Assembly: GCA_965233135.1 (NCBI GenBank)
Contig: CBDDRM010000010.1
Location: 7,594 to 71,593, forward strand
Origin: JACQAP01 sp965233135
GTDB lineage: Bacteria; Pseudomonadota; Gammaproteobacteria; Burkholderiales; JACQAP01
Length of the DNA: 64,000 nucleotides
Direction: 5' to 3'
Part shown: positions 51,711 through 60,836 of the stretch, piece by piece
Layout of the letters: the number at the start of each line of letters is the position of its first letter
Position numbering within the stretch: the first letter of the stretch is position 1
Position numbers and translations under genes: made by a program
The notes under the pieces: model-generated
What the model saw: the letters and a program-made list of their open reading frames with translations, nothing else
The model's database searches: none
Told to the model about the DNA's origin: nothing

Positions 51711-52811
51711 CTACATGACTTTTTCCGTCGACGGATCGATCAGCACCGCCCGATTCATGTCGATCGCCAGATCGATCTGCTGGTGAATCTGCGTGGCGTC
51801 GTGCGCCTGGAGCTCGGCGTTGACGTGCTCGCGACCCAGCTTGAAGGTGACATAGGTTCGCGAACCCGTCGGTTGCAGAAGTTCGATGGTGGCGTTGTAT
51901 GGCGCCAGACCGCCGCGCGCATCGCCCGGATGCGCGCGGTTCATATGCTCCGGGCGCAATCCAAGGATGACCGCCTGGTCGCGCTTGCCGGCCAGTGCCT
52001 GGGATCGCGCCGGGGGCAGTGGCAATGACGGTCCACCCTCGAGCTTGACGGCGAGCCCCGCGCTGTCTGCAACCAGTCGGCCGGGAATGAAGTTCATCGA
52101 AGGCGAGCCCAGGAATCCGGCGACATATTTCGTCGCAGGCCGCTCGAACAGATCCAGCGGCGCGCCGGCCTGCTCGATCACGCCATCGCGCAGCAACACG
52201 ATGCGATCGGCCATGGTCATTGCCTCGATCTGGTCGTGCGTGACATAGATCATGGTCTTGCCGAGTTCCTGATGCAGGCGCTTGATCTCGCCGCGCATCT
52301 CGTCGCGCAACTGCGCGTCGAGGTTGGACAAAGGCTCATCGAACAGATAAAGCCGCGCATTACGCACGATGGCGCGGCCGATCGCGACACGCTGCAATTG
52401 CCCGCCGGACAGCTGGCGCGGATAACGATCCAGCAGATGCGTAATGCCGAGCATCGCGGCCGCCGCATTGACCTTGGGTTCGATCTCGGCCTTGGGGGTC
52501 TTGCGCGAACGCAGACCGAAAGCGATGTTCTCGAACACGTTCATGTACGGATAGAGCGCGTAGTTCTGGAACACCATTGCGATATCGCGATCGCGCGGAG
52601 GCAGGTGGTGCACGGTTTCTCCGCCAATCTCGATGCTGCCTTTGTCGGCGTCTTCCAAACCGGCTATGGTCCGCAGCAGCGTGCTCTTGCCGCAACCGGA
52701 CTGTCCCACCAGCACGGTGAACTCGCCCGCCGGAATTTCAAGGTCGATGCCTCTCACGGCGTGAACGGGGCCGTAGAACTTGTGAAGTCCGGTGATCTTG
52801 AGGTCTGCCAT
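51711..52811 (-). CDS. Carbohydrate ABC transporter ATPase (UgpC/MalK type)
   Basis: A 366-residue ATPase: Walker A GQSGCGKSTLL, Q-loop VFQNYALYPYM, signature LSGGQLQRVAIGRA, Walker B LYLFDEPLSNLDA, switch His in VTHDQIEA, and a C-terminal MOP/TOBE domain (about 240-366) as in sugar importers of the CUT1 group. It energises the two permeases encoded upstream. ATG 52811 gives the conserved MADLKITGLHKFYG start; a longer frame has no site. Confidence 0.93.
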   Translation of the reverse strand: MADLKITGLHKFYGPVHAVRGIDLEIPAGEFTVLVGQSGCGKSTLLRTIAGLEDADKGSIEIGGETVHHLPPRDRDIAMVFQNYALYPYMNVFENIAFGLRSRKTPKAEIEPKVNAAAAMLGITHLLDRYPRQLSGGQLQRVAIGRAIVRNARLYLFDEPLSNLDAQLRDEMRGEIKRLHQELGKTMIYVTHDQIEAMTMADRIVLLRDGVIEQAGAPLDLFERPATKYVAGFLGSPSMNFIPGRLVADSAGLAVKLEGGPSLPLPPARSQALAGKRDQAVILGLRPEHMNRAHPGDARGGLAPYNATIELLQPTGSRTYVTFKLGREHVNAELQAHDATQIHQQIDLAIDMNRAVLIDPSTEKVM

Positions 52812-52822
52812 TTTCAGTTTCC

Positions 52823-52919
52823 GTGAATGGTGAACAGTGAACCGCGATCGGAATCGCTTCCGCGTCCAGAAAAAGTCCGATGACCCGGCCTGTTCACAGT
52901 TAACCGACTGCTGTTCACC
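52823..52919. repeat. Inverted GTGAACAG-type short repeats
   Basis: GGTGAACAGTGAACC at 52828-52842 is mirrored by CTGTTCACAGTTAACC at 52890-52905 and CTGTTCACC at 52911-52919 in the spacer between permease and ATPase genes. They could pair in the mRNA. Related units lie at 15660-15704. Confidence 0.5.
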
Positions 52920-52925
52920 AGTCAA

Positions 52926-53756
52926 TCACCCCTTCACCGCTCCCAGCGATATGCCGCGCACCAGATAACGCTGCATGAAACCAACAGCGATGAAAATCGG
53001 CAGCGTGCCGAGCACCGACATCGCGGAAATCTTGGCCCAGAAATTCGACTGGCCACCGAAATAGTGGGTGATCTGTACGGTGTATGTGGTCGCTTCCGTG
53101 CGGGTGAGCACCAGCGCGAACAGGAAATCGTTCCATGCGAATACGAAAGTAAAGATCGCGGTCGCGAACAGTCCGGCCCGGCACATCGGAAACACGACTT
53201 TCCAGATGACTTGCCACCGCGTACAACCATCGACCAGGGCGGATTCCTCGAGCGCTTTCGGAATGTCCAGAATGTAACCTCGCATCATCCAGATCACATA
53301 GGGCAGATTGAAAGCAGTGTAGAGCAGGATGATGCCGATATACGTATCGACGAGCCGCAGATACACGAACAGAAGGAAAATCGGAAACACTACCGCTATC
53401 GGCGGAATCATGCGCTGCGAAATGATCCAGTTGGCCAGGTGCTCGCCACCGGTTCTGAACCGGGCCAGCGAATAGGCGCAAATGGTGCCGAGAAACATTG
53501 CAATGACCGTGCTCGTGCCGGCGACGACCAGGCTGTTCCAGACCGTGGTGGCATCCCCGTCTCTGAACAATACCGTGTAGTTATCGAAATTGAGCTGGCC
53601 GGGAAACCACTTCGGCGGAAACGCGTAAATTTCCTCCGGCGTCTTGAAGGAGATCATGAACAGCCAGTAAATGGGAAATACGAACAGCAGTGTGATGAAG
53701 ACTGCGGCGGCGAGCCGCGCGATCATCCGCATCCTGGCGCGCTGTTGCATCGTCAT
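52926..53756 (-). CDS. Carbohydrate ABC transporter permease (MalG type)
   Basis: A 276-residue membrane subunit with six helices and the EAA loop YILDIPKALEESALVDGCTRWQVIWKVVFPMC cut at its usual place (about 175-205), which docks to the ATPase. ATG 53756 follows GAGGTGA and the upstream permease stop by 4 bases; an extension to 53780 is not needed. Confidence 0.92.
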   Translation of the reverse strand: MTMQQRARMRMIARLAAAVFITLLFVFPIYWLFMISFKTPEEIYAFPPKWFPGQLNFDNYTVLFRDGDATTVWNSLVVAGTSTVIAMFLGTICAYSLARFRTGGEHLANWIISQRMIPPIAVVFPIFLLFVYLRLVDTYIGIILLYTAFNLPYVIWMMRGYILDIPKALEESALVDGCTRWQVIWKVVFPMCRAGLFATAIFTFVFAWNDFLFALVLTRTEATTYTVQITHYFGGQSNFWAKISAMSVLGTLPIFIAVGFMQRYLVRGISLGAVKG

Positions 53757-53760
53757 GAAG

Positions 53761-54669
53761 TCACCTCGCCAGCTCGACACGTTTGAGCGCCAGCATCACC
53801 ACGACCGAGAGCAGGATGATGACCAGGAAAGCGACCGCTGCCGTGTAGCTGGTCTCGAACTGCTGGAAACCCTTGACGTAGGTAAAAATGGAAATGGTTT
53901 CCGTCATGGTGCCCGGCCCGCCCTTGGTCAGCGCCCACACGATATCGAACAGCCGGAACAGATCAAGACCCCGGATCAGGATCGCAATCGCCATGACCGG
54001 CCAGATAGCCGGCAGCACGATGCGGAAGAACGTCCGCCACCAGCTTGCCCCATCGATCGAGGCCGCCTCCAGTTGCGATTTGTCGACATTGGCCAGGGCG
54101 GCAAGCAGCAACAGGAACATGAAAGGCGTCCATTGCCAGACTTCCGCCGCAATGATCGCGGGGTACACCAGGCTCGGATTGATGGTCCACAGAATCGCCG
54201 CGTCGTCGCCGGTAAACCAGCCAAGGATCTGGTTGATCGGTCCGAAGCGATGATCGAACAACAGCGCCCAGGTTGCGCCGGCGACAATCGGGGATACGAC
54301 CACCGGCAGGACCAGCAGCGCGATGAAAATCTGCCGGCCGGGAAGCTTCTCCAGGAACAACTGTGCCATCGCCAGGCCGAAGAGCAATTCAAGCGGCAGG
54401 GCGATGGCCGTGAAAATAACGGTATGCAGCAACGCCTGCCACATGCGCGTGTCATCCAGCAGCTGCGCATAATTGCGCCCGCCGACGAAGTCGGTGCTCG
54501 TGTCGGTCATGGTGATCCCCTGGAAGCTCACCATGAGCAGGTACACCAGCGGAAATATGCCGATCAGGAGCAGCACGAATATTGCCGGCGCTACCAGCAG
54601 GTACTTGAAATTGCGGTCCGCGAACCCGGCGTATGCGACTTGCGAGTGTGGAGCCACCGAAGCTTCCAT
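53761..54669 (-). CDS. Carbohydrate ABC transporter permease (MalF type)
   Basis: A 302-residue membrane subunit with six helices. EAA-loop residues ANVDKSQLEAASIDGASWWRTFFRIVLP lie about 200-228. Partners are the MalG-type permease and MalK-type ATPase downstream. It is separated from the binding-protein gene by a terminator hairpin. Confidence 0.92.
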   Translation of the reverse strand: MEASVAPHSQVAYAGFADRNFKYLLVAPAIFVLLLIGIFPLVYLLMVSFQGITMTDTSTDFVGGRNYAQLLDDTRMWQALLHTVIFTAIALPLELLFGLAMAQLFLEKLPGRQIFIALLVLPVVVSPIVAGATWALLFDHRFGPINQILGWFTGDDAAILWTINPSLVYPAIIAAEVWQWTPFMFLLLLAALANVDKSQLEAASIDGASWWRTFFRIVLPAIWPVMAIAILIRGLDLFRLFDIVWALTKGGPGTMTETISIFTYVKGFQQFETSYTAAVAFLVIILLSVVVMLALKRVELAR

Positions 54670-54684
54670 GAATAGGCAGCCAAT

Positions 54685-54714
54685 AAAAAAGGGGCGCCGC
54701 GTTTCCGGCGCCCC
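54685..54714 (-). terminator. Intra-operon terminator after binding-protein gene
   Basis: Stem GGGGCGCCG/CGGCGCCCC, 6-base loop, followed on the minus strand by TTTTTT. It lies between the solute-binding protein gene and the first permease gene, so it probably lets the binding protein be made in excess. Confidence 0.93.
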
Positions 54715-54781
54715 TACCTTTGTGTTCTGCTGCGGACGCTCACGCCAGGGTTATCCGGCGCGCGGCGTCGATCACTGCTGC

Positions 54782-56254
54782 TTACTTCGGGTAGGCGCCG
54801 GATTTTGCAGCCCAGGCGTTATAGACCGCCTTCTGCTTTTCGAGCCCCACCTGCTTGGTAATGCCGTCCCAGTCCGCCGCCACTTTGTCGAGAATGGCTT
54901 TCGGATCGTCGCCGGCCCACAGTTTGCTGATGCCTTGACGCAGCGCCTCTTCGTACTTGTCCGTCTGGATCAGCGACAAATCGAGCAAGCCGGTTTGCGC
55001 GCCTTCCTTGAGTGCGGCCAGGTAGTTCTTGGCATCCGGCCACAGTTTCAAGTAACCGGGATTGCTGAAATGCGAGTCGCGGAACGGATCGCGCAGCGCG
55101 TAGGGCAACTGCACGCGCTTGTTGCTGATCTCCTCGCTGTTAAGCCATTGGATGAACAGATACGCGGCTTCCTTCTGTTTGCTGGTGGATGCTACCGACA
55201 GAGCAAAGCCTGCCGCCAGTTCTGGATGACCGCCCGGGGGCAGGGCGTAACCAACTTTGCCGGCGATGGTCGATTTCGGCACCCAGGACAGCGCTTTTTC
55301 GTTGGCGAGATAACCTGCGGCGAACCGGCCATACGGCGGCCAGGAAATCGTCATCGCGCTTTCGCCTTTCAGGAACGTCGCCAGGTTCTCCACGAAACCG
55401 AATTTTTCGACGCCCGGCGGCATGAAGCGGTTTTCCTTGCGCATATCGGTCAGCACCTGGACACCGATAGGGCTGTTTACCGTCGCCTTCATGTTGGCAT
55501 CGAAGAACTTGCCGCCTTCGACGCGGAAGCGCTCCTGAAACATGAACATGGTGTACGGCGGCTCGCGGAAGAACGCAGCGCCGTAGGTGCCGTCCTTTTT
55601 CAGTGCATCGGTCAGGAAGCTGCCGATTTCGTCGAACTGTTTCCAGGTTTTCGGCGGCGCCAGGTCGTAGTTGTATTTCGCCTTGAACGCTTTCTTCAGG
55701 TCCGCGCGCGCGAAAATATCCTTGCGGTAATAGAACAAAAAGACATCGCCGTCATCGGGGAAACCATAGATCTTGCCGTTGACGGTCATCTGGTTGTCGC
55801 GATAAGTCGGCGCGATTTTTTGCAGTTCCGCGCGGAATCCGTATTTGTCCACATACGGATCGAGTACTTCCAATGCGCCGGCCTGCACCAGGTCGGGCAT
55901 CCAGGCGGGGATCACATTCAGCGCGTCATATGCGCCCGTGCCCGCACGAAACTCCTGCATGATCTTGGTGAACATTTCCGCGGTCGGAACTTCGATGACC
56001 TTGACCTTGCAACCCGTTTCCTTCTCCCACAATGGTCCGGAGAACTGCGTCGGGTCGAGTGACTGCAAGCCGGCTTCCCAGACGATCGTAATGGTCTTGC
56101 CGCTGCAGATTTTCTTCGCAGCGTCGACGGCGGTCTTGGCGGCGCTTTGCGCGCTGGCGATGCCCGTCCCGGCCAAGGCCGCGGTCGTGAACATCGTCAA
56201 CAGCAAATTCCTGAGCAGACCTGGCCGGCGAAGGACGGGTGCGTGATCCTTCAT
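54782..56254 (-). CDS. Extracellular solute-binding protein (carbohydrate ABC)
   Basis: A 490-residue periplasmic binding protein of the CUT1 type. Signal peptide residues about 10-38 ending ASAQ; then ITIVWEAGLQSLDPTQFSGPLWEKETGCKVKVIEVP split at the family's first strands, the hinge region AMTISWPPYGRFAAGYL, and the helical C-lobe AAYLFIQWLNSEE. It binds a sugar, sugar acid or polyol; the downstream lactonase-like gene suggests a sugar acid lactone or its precursor. ATG 56254 is fixed by AGGAGG 4-5 bases before. Confidence 0.92.
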   Translation of the reverse strand: MKDHAPVLRRPGLLRNLLLTMFTTAALAGTGIASAQSAAKTAVDAAKKICSGKTITIVWEAGLQSLDPTQFSGPLWEKETGCKVKVIEVPTAEMFTKIMQEFRAGTGAYDALNVIPAWMPDLVQAGALEVLDPYVDKYGFRAELQKIAPTYRDNQMTVNGKIYGFPDDGDVFLFYYRKDIFARADLKKAFKAKYNYDLAPPKTWKQFDEIGSFLTDALKKDGTYGAAFFREPPYTMFMFQERFRVEGGKFFDANMKATVNSPIGVQVLTDMRKENRFMPPGVEKFGFVENLATFLKGESAMTISWPPYGRFAAGYLANEKALSWVPKSTIAGKVGYALPPGGHPELAAGFALSVASTSKQKEAAYLFIQWLNSEEISNKRVQLPYALRDPFRDSHFSNPGYLKLWPDAKNYLAALKEGAQTGLLDLSLIQTDKYEEALRQGISKLWAGDDPKAILDKVAADWDGITKQVGLEKQKAVYNAWAAKSGAYPK

Positions 56255-56513
56255 GATGCCTCCTCTGATTTCGTTGTAAGTTTTTGATTGCTGGCTATTT
56301 CGGCGCGCAATGCGTAAAGCGCACCGATTATGTTGAAGCGCGGCCCGGAGTGTCAAGCGCCCTCGGGAATTCCGGGAAATTGCGGCGAAGCAACATGGAA
56401 AAACGAGGGATGCATCCATGCCATTCCGAAGGGCGCGCAGCGAAAGCGGATGCGTCGCGGCGTTCGATTTGTGGTGCAATTCGATTCTGAAAACAACAGC
56501 CCGGAGGAAACTC

Positions 56514-57311
56514 TTGAACGCCCCCACACTGCAGGCCGCGACCTTGCTGCTCGATCAGCGACTGTCGTTGCAACCGATCACCGATCTGCCGCGGTCGGTG
56601 CGGCCACAGACGGAAAGTGAAGGCTACGCTTTGCAGCGTGTCCTCAATGGCTTGTTGACGGTTGCCGGAATGGGCAAGGCGGTTGGGCACAAGATTGGCT
56701 GTACAACGCCGGTCATGCAGGCCTTCCTGGGCATTCCCAATCCTTGCGCCGGAGCGATATTCGAGAAGGCCGTGCTCTACGGCACCGGACGGGTGCCGCA
56801 TTCGGGCTTCGTACGGCTCGGCATGGAGTGCGAAATCGCCGTGGAACTGGCCCGCGATCTTGCGCCGGCCGGCGCGCGAGTGACCCGCGAGGCGGCTGGC
56901 GAGGCCGTTGGCGCGGTCATGGCATGCATCGAACTGGTCGACGAGCGTTACGAGAATTTCCGTACGCTTGGCGTGCCGACGCTCATTGCCGATGATTTTT
57001 TCGACGCCGGCTGCGTCCTGGGCGTGCCGGTGCGCGACTGGCGCAAGCTCGATCTGGCCAAGCTCACCGGGGCAGCGTACATCAATGGTGTCGAAGTCGG
57101 GCGTGGCACAGGCGCACTGATCATGGGGCATCCCCTGGAGGCGCTGGCCTGGCTCGCCAATACGCGCGCAAAGCACGGCCTGGAAACGCTCAAGGCCGGC
57201 GAATTCGTCACCCTCGGCAGTGTGGTAGAGACGAAGTGGCTGGATGCCGGAGACGAGGTCAGGGTCGAAATCGAAGCGTTGGGAGAGCTGACGCTTTCGG
57301 TCGATCCGTGA
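56514..57311 (+). CDS. 2-keto-4-pentenoate hydratase-like protein (FAH family), second copy
   Basis: A 265-residue paralogue of the protein at 5366-6148. Seen: VGHKIGCTTPVMQAFLGI, AGAIFEKAVLYGTG, the metal-site stretch LGMECEIAVEL, ACIELVDERYENF and MGHPLEALAWLA. The likely start is TTG 56514, 4 bases after GGAGGAAA; the frame upstream lacks a site. It diverges from the ABC binding-protein gene across about 260 bases, so it may share its regulation and handle a 2-oxo acid from that pathway. Confidence 0.85.
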   Translation: MNAPTLQAATLLLDQRLSLQPITDLPRSVRPQTESEGYALQRVLNGLLTVAGMGKAVGHKIGCTTPVMQAFLGIPNPCAGAIFEKAVLYGTGRVPHSGFVRLGMECEIAVELARDLAPAGARVTREAAGEAVGAVMACIELVDERYENFRTLGVPTLIADDFFDAGCVLGVPVRDWRKLDLAKLTGAAYINGVEVGRGTGALIMGHPLEALAWLANTRAKHGLETLKAGEFVTLGSVVETKWLDAGDEVRVEIEALGELTLSVDP

Positions 57312-57420
57312 GAAAGCTTTCGTCCCACAGTTGCGCCAATCCTCGCGCAAAGACCGAGGCACGCTCGTACCTTTGCGTACCGCATAACGCAGCATGCAGC
57401 AGGTACACCGGCTGCCCGTC

Positions 57421-58140
57421 ATGCTCGATCCTTTAGTCGACCTGTCGAACGTGCGCTTCTCCTGGACCGAGGCCGCACCTCTCGTCATTGACATCGAAAG
57501 TCTGCGTGTCGCGCAACAGGAGCGCATCTTGTTGCGCGGGCCCAGCGGCAGCGGCAAATCCACATTGCTGGGACTGCTGGCGGGCGTGCTGACGCCGCGC
57601 CAAGGCAGCGTGAACGTCCTCGGACAAGACCTGGCACGGCTCGGCCGTGCGGCGCGCGATCGCTTTCGCGCCGATCATGTCGGAGTCATTTTCCAGATGT
57701 TCAATCTCATTCCCTATCTTTCGGTCGTTGAAAACGTCTGCCTGCCCTGCGGCTTTTCCGAACGGCGCAAAGCGCGCGCCATGCGCAACGGCAAGAGCCT
57801 CGCGGACGAGGCGCTCAGGCTGCTCGGCCATCTCGATATGTCGCACGCGGGGGTGCTGCATCGACCGGTTTCGGCCCTGAGCGTGGGCCAACAGCAGCGC
57901 GTGGCGGCAGCCCGGGCGTTGATCGGCGCACCGGAACTGCTGATCGCCGATGAGCCCACCTCATCACTGGATGCTGAAAGGCGCGATGCGTTTCTGGAGC
58001 TGCTGTTTCGCGAATGCGCACAAGAACGGATCACGCTTGTTTTCGTCAGCCACGATGCCGCGCTCGCCGCGCAGTTCGATCGCGAGATCTCGTTTACCGA
58101 AATCAACCGCGCAGCCGAAGCCGGGGCTGCGCTGGCATGA
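57421..58140 (+). CDS. ABC transporter ATPase (LolD/MacB type)
   Basis: A 239-residue ATPase: Walker A GPSGSGKSTLLGLLAG, Q-loop IFQMFNLIPYLSVVENV, a signature LSVGQQQRVAAARAL in which Val-Gly replaces the usual Gly-Gly, Walker B LLIADEPTSSLD and switch His VSHDAAL. It works with the FtsX-type permease that overlaps it by ATGA. ATG 57394 is an alternative start. With the next two genes it resembles the Pseudomonas PA4064-PA4066 arrangement, which is Zur-regulated. Confidence 0.88.
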   Translation: MLDPLVDLSNVRFSWTEAAPLVIDIESLRVAQQERILLRGPSGSGKSTLLGLLAGVLTPRQGSVNVLGQDLARLGRAARDRFRADHVGVIFQMFNLIPYLSVVENVCLPCGFSERRKARAMRNGKSLADEALRLLGHLDMSHAGVLHRPVSALSVGQQQRVAAARALIGAPELLIADEPTSSLDAERRDAFLELLFRECAQERITLVFVSHDAALAAQFDREISFTEINRAAEAGAALA

Positions 58141-59417
58141 GCAACACCGTGGTTCTGGCACTTGCCATCAAGAGCTTGCGCAATCGCAAGTTCAGTGCAG
58201 CACTTACCGTGTTGTCGATCGCGCTCGCGGTGTCGATGTTATTGGGCGTGGAACGCGTCCGGCATGAATCGCGCGAAAGCTTTGCCGCTACGATATCCGG
58301 CACGGACCTGGTGGTCGGTGCGCGCAGCAGCCCGGTGCACTTGCTGCTATCGGCGGTATTTCATATCGGTAATGCTTCCAATACCGTGCGCTGGGAAAGC
58401 TATCAGGAAATCGCCGGCCGCGCGGGCGTGGCGTGGACGATTCCGCTGTCCCTGGGGGACTCTCATCGTGGTTTCCGCGTGCTCGGCACGACGTCGGACT
58501 ATTTCGAACACTTTCGTTATGCGCGTGACCGCGGCCTTGTCTTTGCGCAGGGCGGAGCGTTCGAACATGAACACGATCTGGTGCTTGGAGCCGAAGTCGC
58601 GCGTGTGCTGAACTACAAGCCAGGCGATTCGGTCGTCATCGCACACGGTGCCGGCGAGGTCAGCTTCTCCCTGCACGACCAGCATCCGTTCACGGTGGCC
58701 GGCGTTCTCGCGCGTACCGGGACGCCGGTGGATCGCACCCTGCACGTGTCCCTCGAAGGGCTCGACGCCGTGCACGACGATGGCGCCGAGGCGATGATGA
58801 GCGATCCGCTTGCTGCGATCATCGGTGAAGGGCGCCCCGAGGGCATGGGCATGCCGCCCGCGTCACGCGCGATCACCGCATTTCTGCTGGGGTTGCAGTC
58901 GCGCGCAGCCGCGCTCGGCTTCCAGCGCAGCGTCAACGAGTTTCGCGGGGAGCCTTTGACGGCCGTCTTGCCGGGATTGGCATTGCAGGAGCTGTGGCAG
59001 ATCACCGCGGCGGTTGAGAAATCGTTGTTCGCTGTTTCGGCGCTGGTGGTGGCGGTCGGGCTGGCCGGCATGCTCGTCGCGCTGCTCACCAGCCTGAACG
59101 AGCGTCGTCGCGAGATGGCGGTATTGCGTGCGTTGGGGGCAAGCCCGGCGCATGTGTTCGCGCTGATTCTCGGCGAGTCGGGTTTCCTGACACTCCTTGG
59201 CATTGTGCTCGGCGTGGCGGCGGTTTACCTCGGGCTGATTGCGGGGCAGCCATGGCTCGAATCTCGCCTGGGCCTGTTCATTGCGGTAAGCTGGCCCTCT
59301 GCGTATGAAGTCGGGTTGCTGGTGCTGGTAGCAATCGCCGGCGTGGCGATCGGCCTGATCCCTGCCCACCGCTGTTACCGCAATTCGCTCGCGGACGGCA
59401 TGACCATACGCGTCTGA
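58137..59417 (+). CDS. ABC transporter permease (FtsX/MacB type)
   Basis: A 426-residue permease: helix 1 at about 18-38 (FSAALTVLSIALAVSML), a large periplasmic domain (about 40-295), then three helices (about 305-330, 350-375 and 390-415) with the RRREMAVLRALGASPAHVFALILGE coupling segment between helices 2 and 3. Such transporters act by mechanotransmission on periplasmic partners rather than by moving solutes. Only one permease gene is present, so it should be a homodimer, unlike LolC/E. Confidence 0.9.
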   Translation: MSNTVVLALAIKSLRNRKFSAALTVLSIALAVSMLLGVERVRHESRESFAATISGTDLVVGARSSPVHLLLSAVFHIGNASNTVRWESYQEIAGRAGVAWTIPLSLGDSHRGFRVLGTTSDYFEHFRYARDRGLVFAQGGAFEHEHDLVLGAEVARVLNYKPGDSVVIAHGAGEVSFSLHDQHPFTVAGVLARTGTPVDRTLHVSLEGLDAVHDDGAEAMMSDPLAAIIGEGRPEGMGMPPASRAITAFLLGLQSRAAALGFQRSVNEFRGEPLTAVLPGLALQELWQITAAVEKSLFAVSALVVAVGLAGMLVALLTSLNERRREMAVLRALGASPAHVFALILGESGFLTLLGIVLGVAAVYLGLIAGQPWLESRLGLFIAVSWPSAYEVGLLVLVAIAGVAIGLIPAHRCYRNSLADGMTIRV

Positions 59418-59432
59418 CTCAGCGAGAAACCA

Positions 59433-60104
59433 TTGATAATCAAGCGACGCGCTTTGTTGATCGTGATCTGTGCACCGCTGGTGTCGACCATGCGGACGGG
59501 CGATGCGGCGGACGAGCCCCGTCTGATCATGTGGAAGGATTTGGTGCCGCCGCTGCCGGCCGAATACGTTTTCCCGAAACTCACCCGGCAGCAGGCCCTG
59601 CAGTTGAGCGACATCGCGGACGTGCGCGAGCGCAAGGAGCGTGGTGAGAAAGTGCCGCCCATCGAACTCGGCGACGAAGCCGCTGCCGCGCGCAGGCTGG
59701 AGCAGGAAGGAATCGATGTGGACGGTTTGTTGGCCAAGCGCAAGGCGCTCGCGCAGAGCAGCCGCCAGCGGGCGCGCTCGGTGAATACGCACCTCGACGG
59801 CCAGACGGTGCGCATGCCGGGCTATCTGTTGCCGCTTGAATTTTCCGGCAAGGACGTAACCGAATTCCTGCTGGTGCCTTTCGTCGGGGCATGTATCCAT
59901 ACGCCGCCACCGCCTCCGAACCAGATCGTCCACGTAAAAGCGGACAAGCCTGTTGCGAACGTGACGGTATTCGCGCCCATCTGGGTAACGGGCCGGTTGT
60001 CGATCACCGCGGCGACAAAATCGCTGAGCCTGGTGGATGGCGCGGCCGATATCGAAACCGGCTATTCACTGCGAGCGAGTCTGGTCGAACCTTACAAGCA
60101 ATAG
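59433..60104 (+). CDS. DUF3299 exported protein
   Basis: A 223-residue protein with a signal-like N-terminus (1-26, ending GDAA) and a C-terminal DUF3299 domain (about 105-222): VRMPGYLLPLEFSGKDVTEFLLVPFVGACIHTPPPPPNQIVHV and VTGRLSI pattern. The Cys-Ile-His in GACIHTPPPPPN is the family's most conserved point and suggests metal binding. The TTG start at 59433 lies 15 bases after the permease stop. It is the probable periplasmic partner of the ABC pair. Confidence 0.85.
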   Translation: MIIKRRALLIVICAPLVSTMRTGDAADEPRLIMWKDLVPPLPAEYVFPKLTRQQALQLSDIADVRERKERGEKVPPIELGDEAAAARRLEQEGIDVDGLLAKRKALAQSSRQRARSVNTHLDGQTVRMPGYLLPLEFSGKDVTEFLLVPFVGACIHTPPPPPNQIVHVKADKPVANVTVFAPIWVTGRLSITAATKSLSLVDGAADIETGYSLRASLVEPYKQ

Positions 60105-60139
60105 GATCGGGCGCGTTGCTTGAGCGCCGCGCAAACCGG

Positions 60140-60685
60140 TTACTGGAACGCGGGTAAGGCCGCGATGGCGCCGAGCTGCTGTCCGGCGATATGCTCGTGC
60201 GGCGCAGGTTTGTTCATCACCGTACGCATTTTCACGCCGGTGACGCCTTCCTCCCGCACATCGATGCGAACGGCCGCCACGCCCGTGAACTTCAGTTCAG
60301 CCGAGTACCAGATCGCCATCGTGCTGGTCTCGCCTTGCGTGCGCACAGTCGCTCCCATCAGCGTCGTCCCGATTTGCATCCACGGATTTTTCAGGGAGGC
60401 GAAGGAAGCCGTGATCATGGGCTGGCCATCCAGTTCGAGCGTGACGGTCGTGTTGTCGTCGGTGCCGCCTCGTTTCTCGACTGCCAGTGCGCGAAACCAG
60501 CCGGCGCCGACCACATGGAAATTGCGCGTCTCGCCCAATCGCGTTTCCCCCATGTCGCGCTCCAGTATCACGATTTCGCCGCGCAATATTTCTCCGCAAG
60601 CCATGACGACCGATGTGCAAGCCATCAGCACGACGAAGGCAGCACTGCGCGCCAGAGAATGGATGCCCTTGAGGTTATCTGCCAT
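60140..60685 (-). CDS. Exported protein of unknown function
   Basis: A 181-residue protein. Residues 12-31 are hydrophobic (ARSAAFVVLMACTSVVMAC), giving a signal peptide, possibly a lipoprotein with Cys near 31. The rest is mostly beta (IVILERDMGETRLGETRN, TVTLELDGQPMITASF, MRTVMNKPAPHEHIAGQQ). I do not recognise the family. It converges on the DUF3299 gene, 35 bases apart. Confidence 0.65.
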   Translation of the reverse strand: MADNLKGIHSLARSAAFVVLMACTSVVMACGEILRGEIVILERDMGETRLGETRNFHVVGAGWFRALAVEKRGGTDDNTTVTLELDGQPMITASFASLKNPWMQIGTTLMGATVRTQGETSTMAIWYSAELKFTGVAAVRIDVREEGVTGVKMRTVMNKPAPHEHIAGQQLGAIAALPAFQ

Positions 60686-60770
60686 GGTCGGCAGTCTAGC
60701 ATCCTGGGATACGGCACGCGAGAGACGGCTTGAAGCACATTTCCCCCAGCCGCATGATGTCGTAACCATG

Positions 60771-60803
60771 AAAAAACCGGCAGCCGCTTTCGCGACTGCC
60801 GGT
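60771..60803 (-). terminator. Rho-independent terminator of cyclase-family gene
   Basis: Stem ACCGGCAG/CTGCCGGT, 12-base loop that can pair further, then TTTTTT on the minus strand, 34 bases after the stop. Confidence 0.93.
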
Positions 60804-60836
60804 TGCTGAACGTGACGGAACTGTTTTTGCGACGTA

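Noticed and set aside
57421..59417. LolCDE lipoprotein release system
   Set aside because: Only one permease gene, with a large periplasmic domain and a DUF3299 partner; lolC/lolE pair missing.
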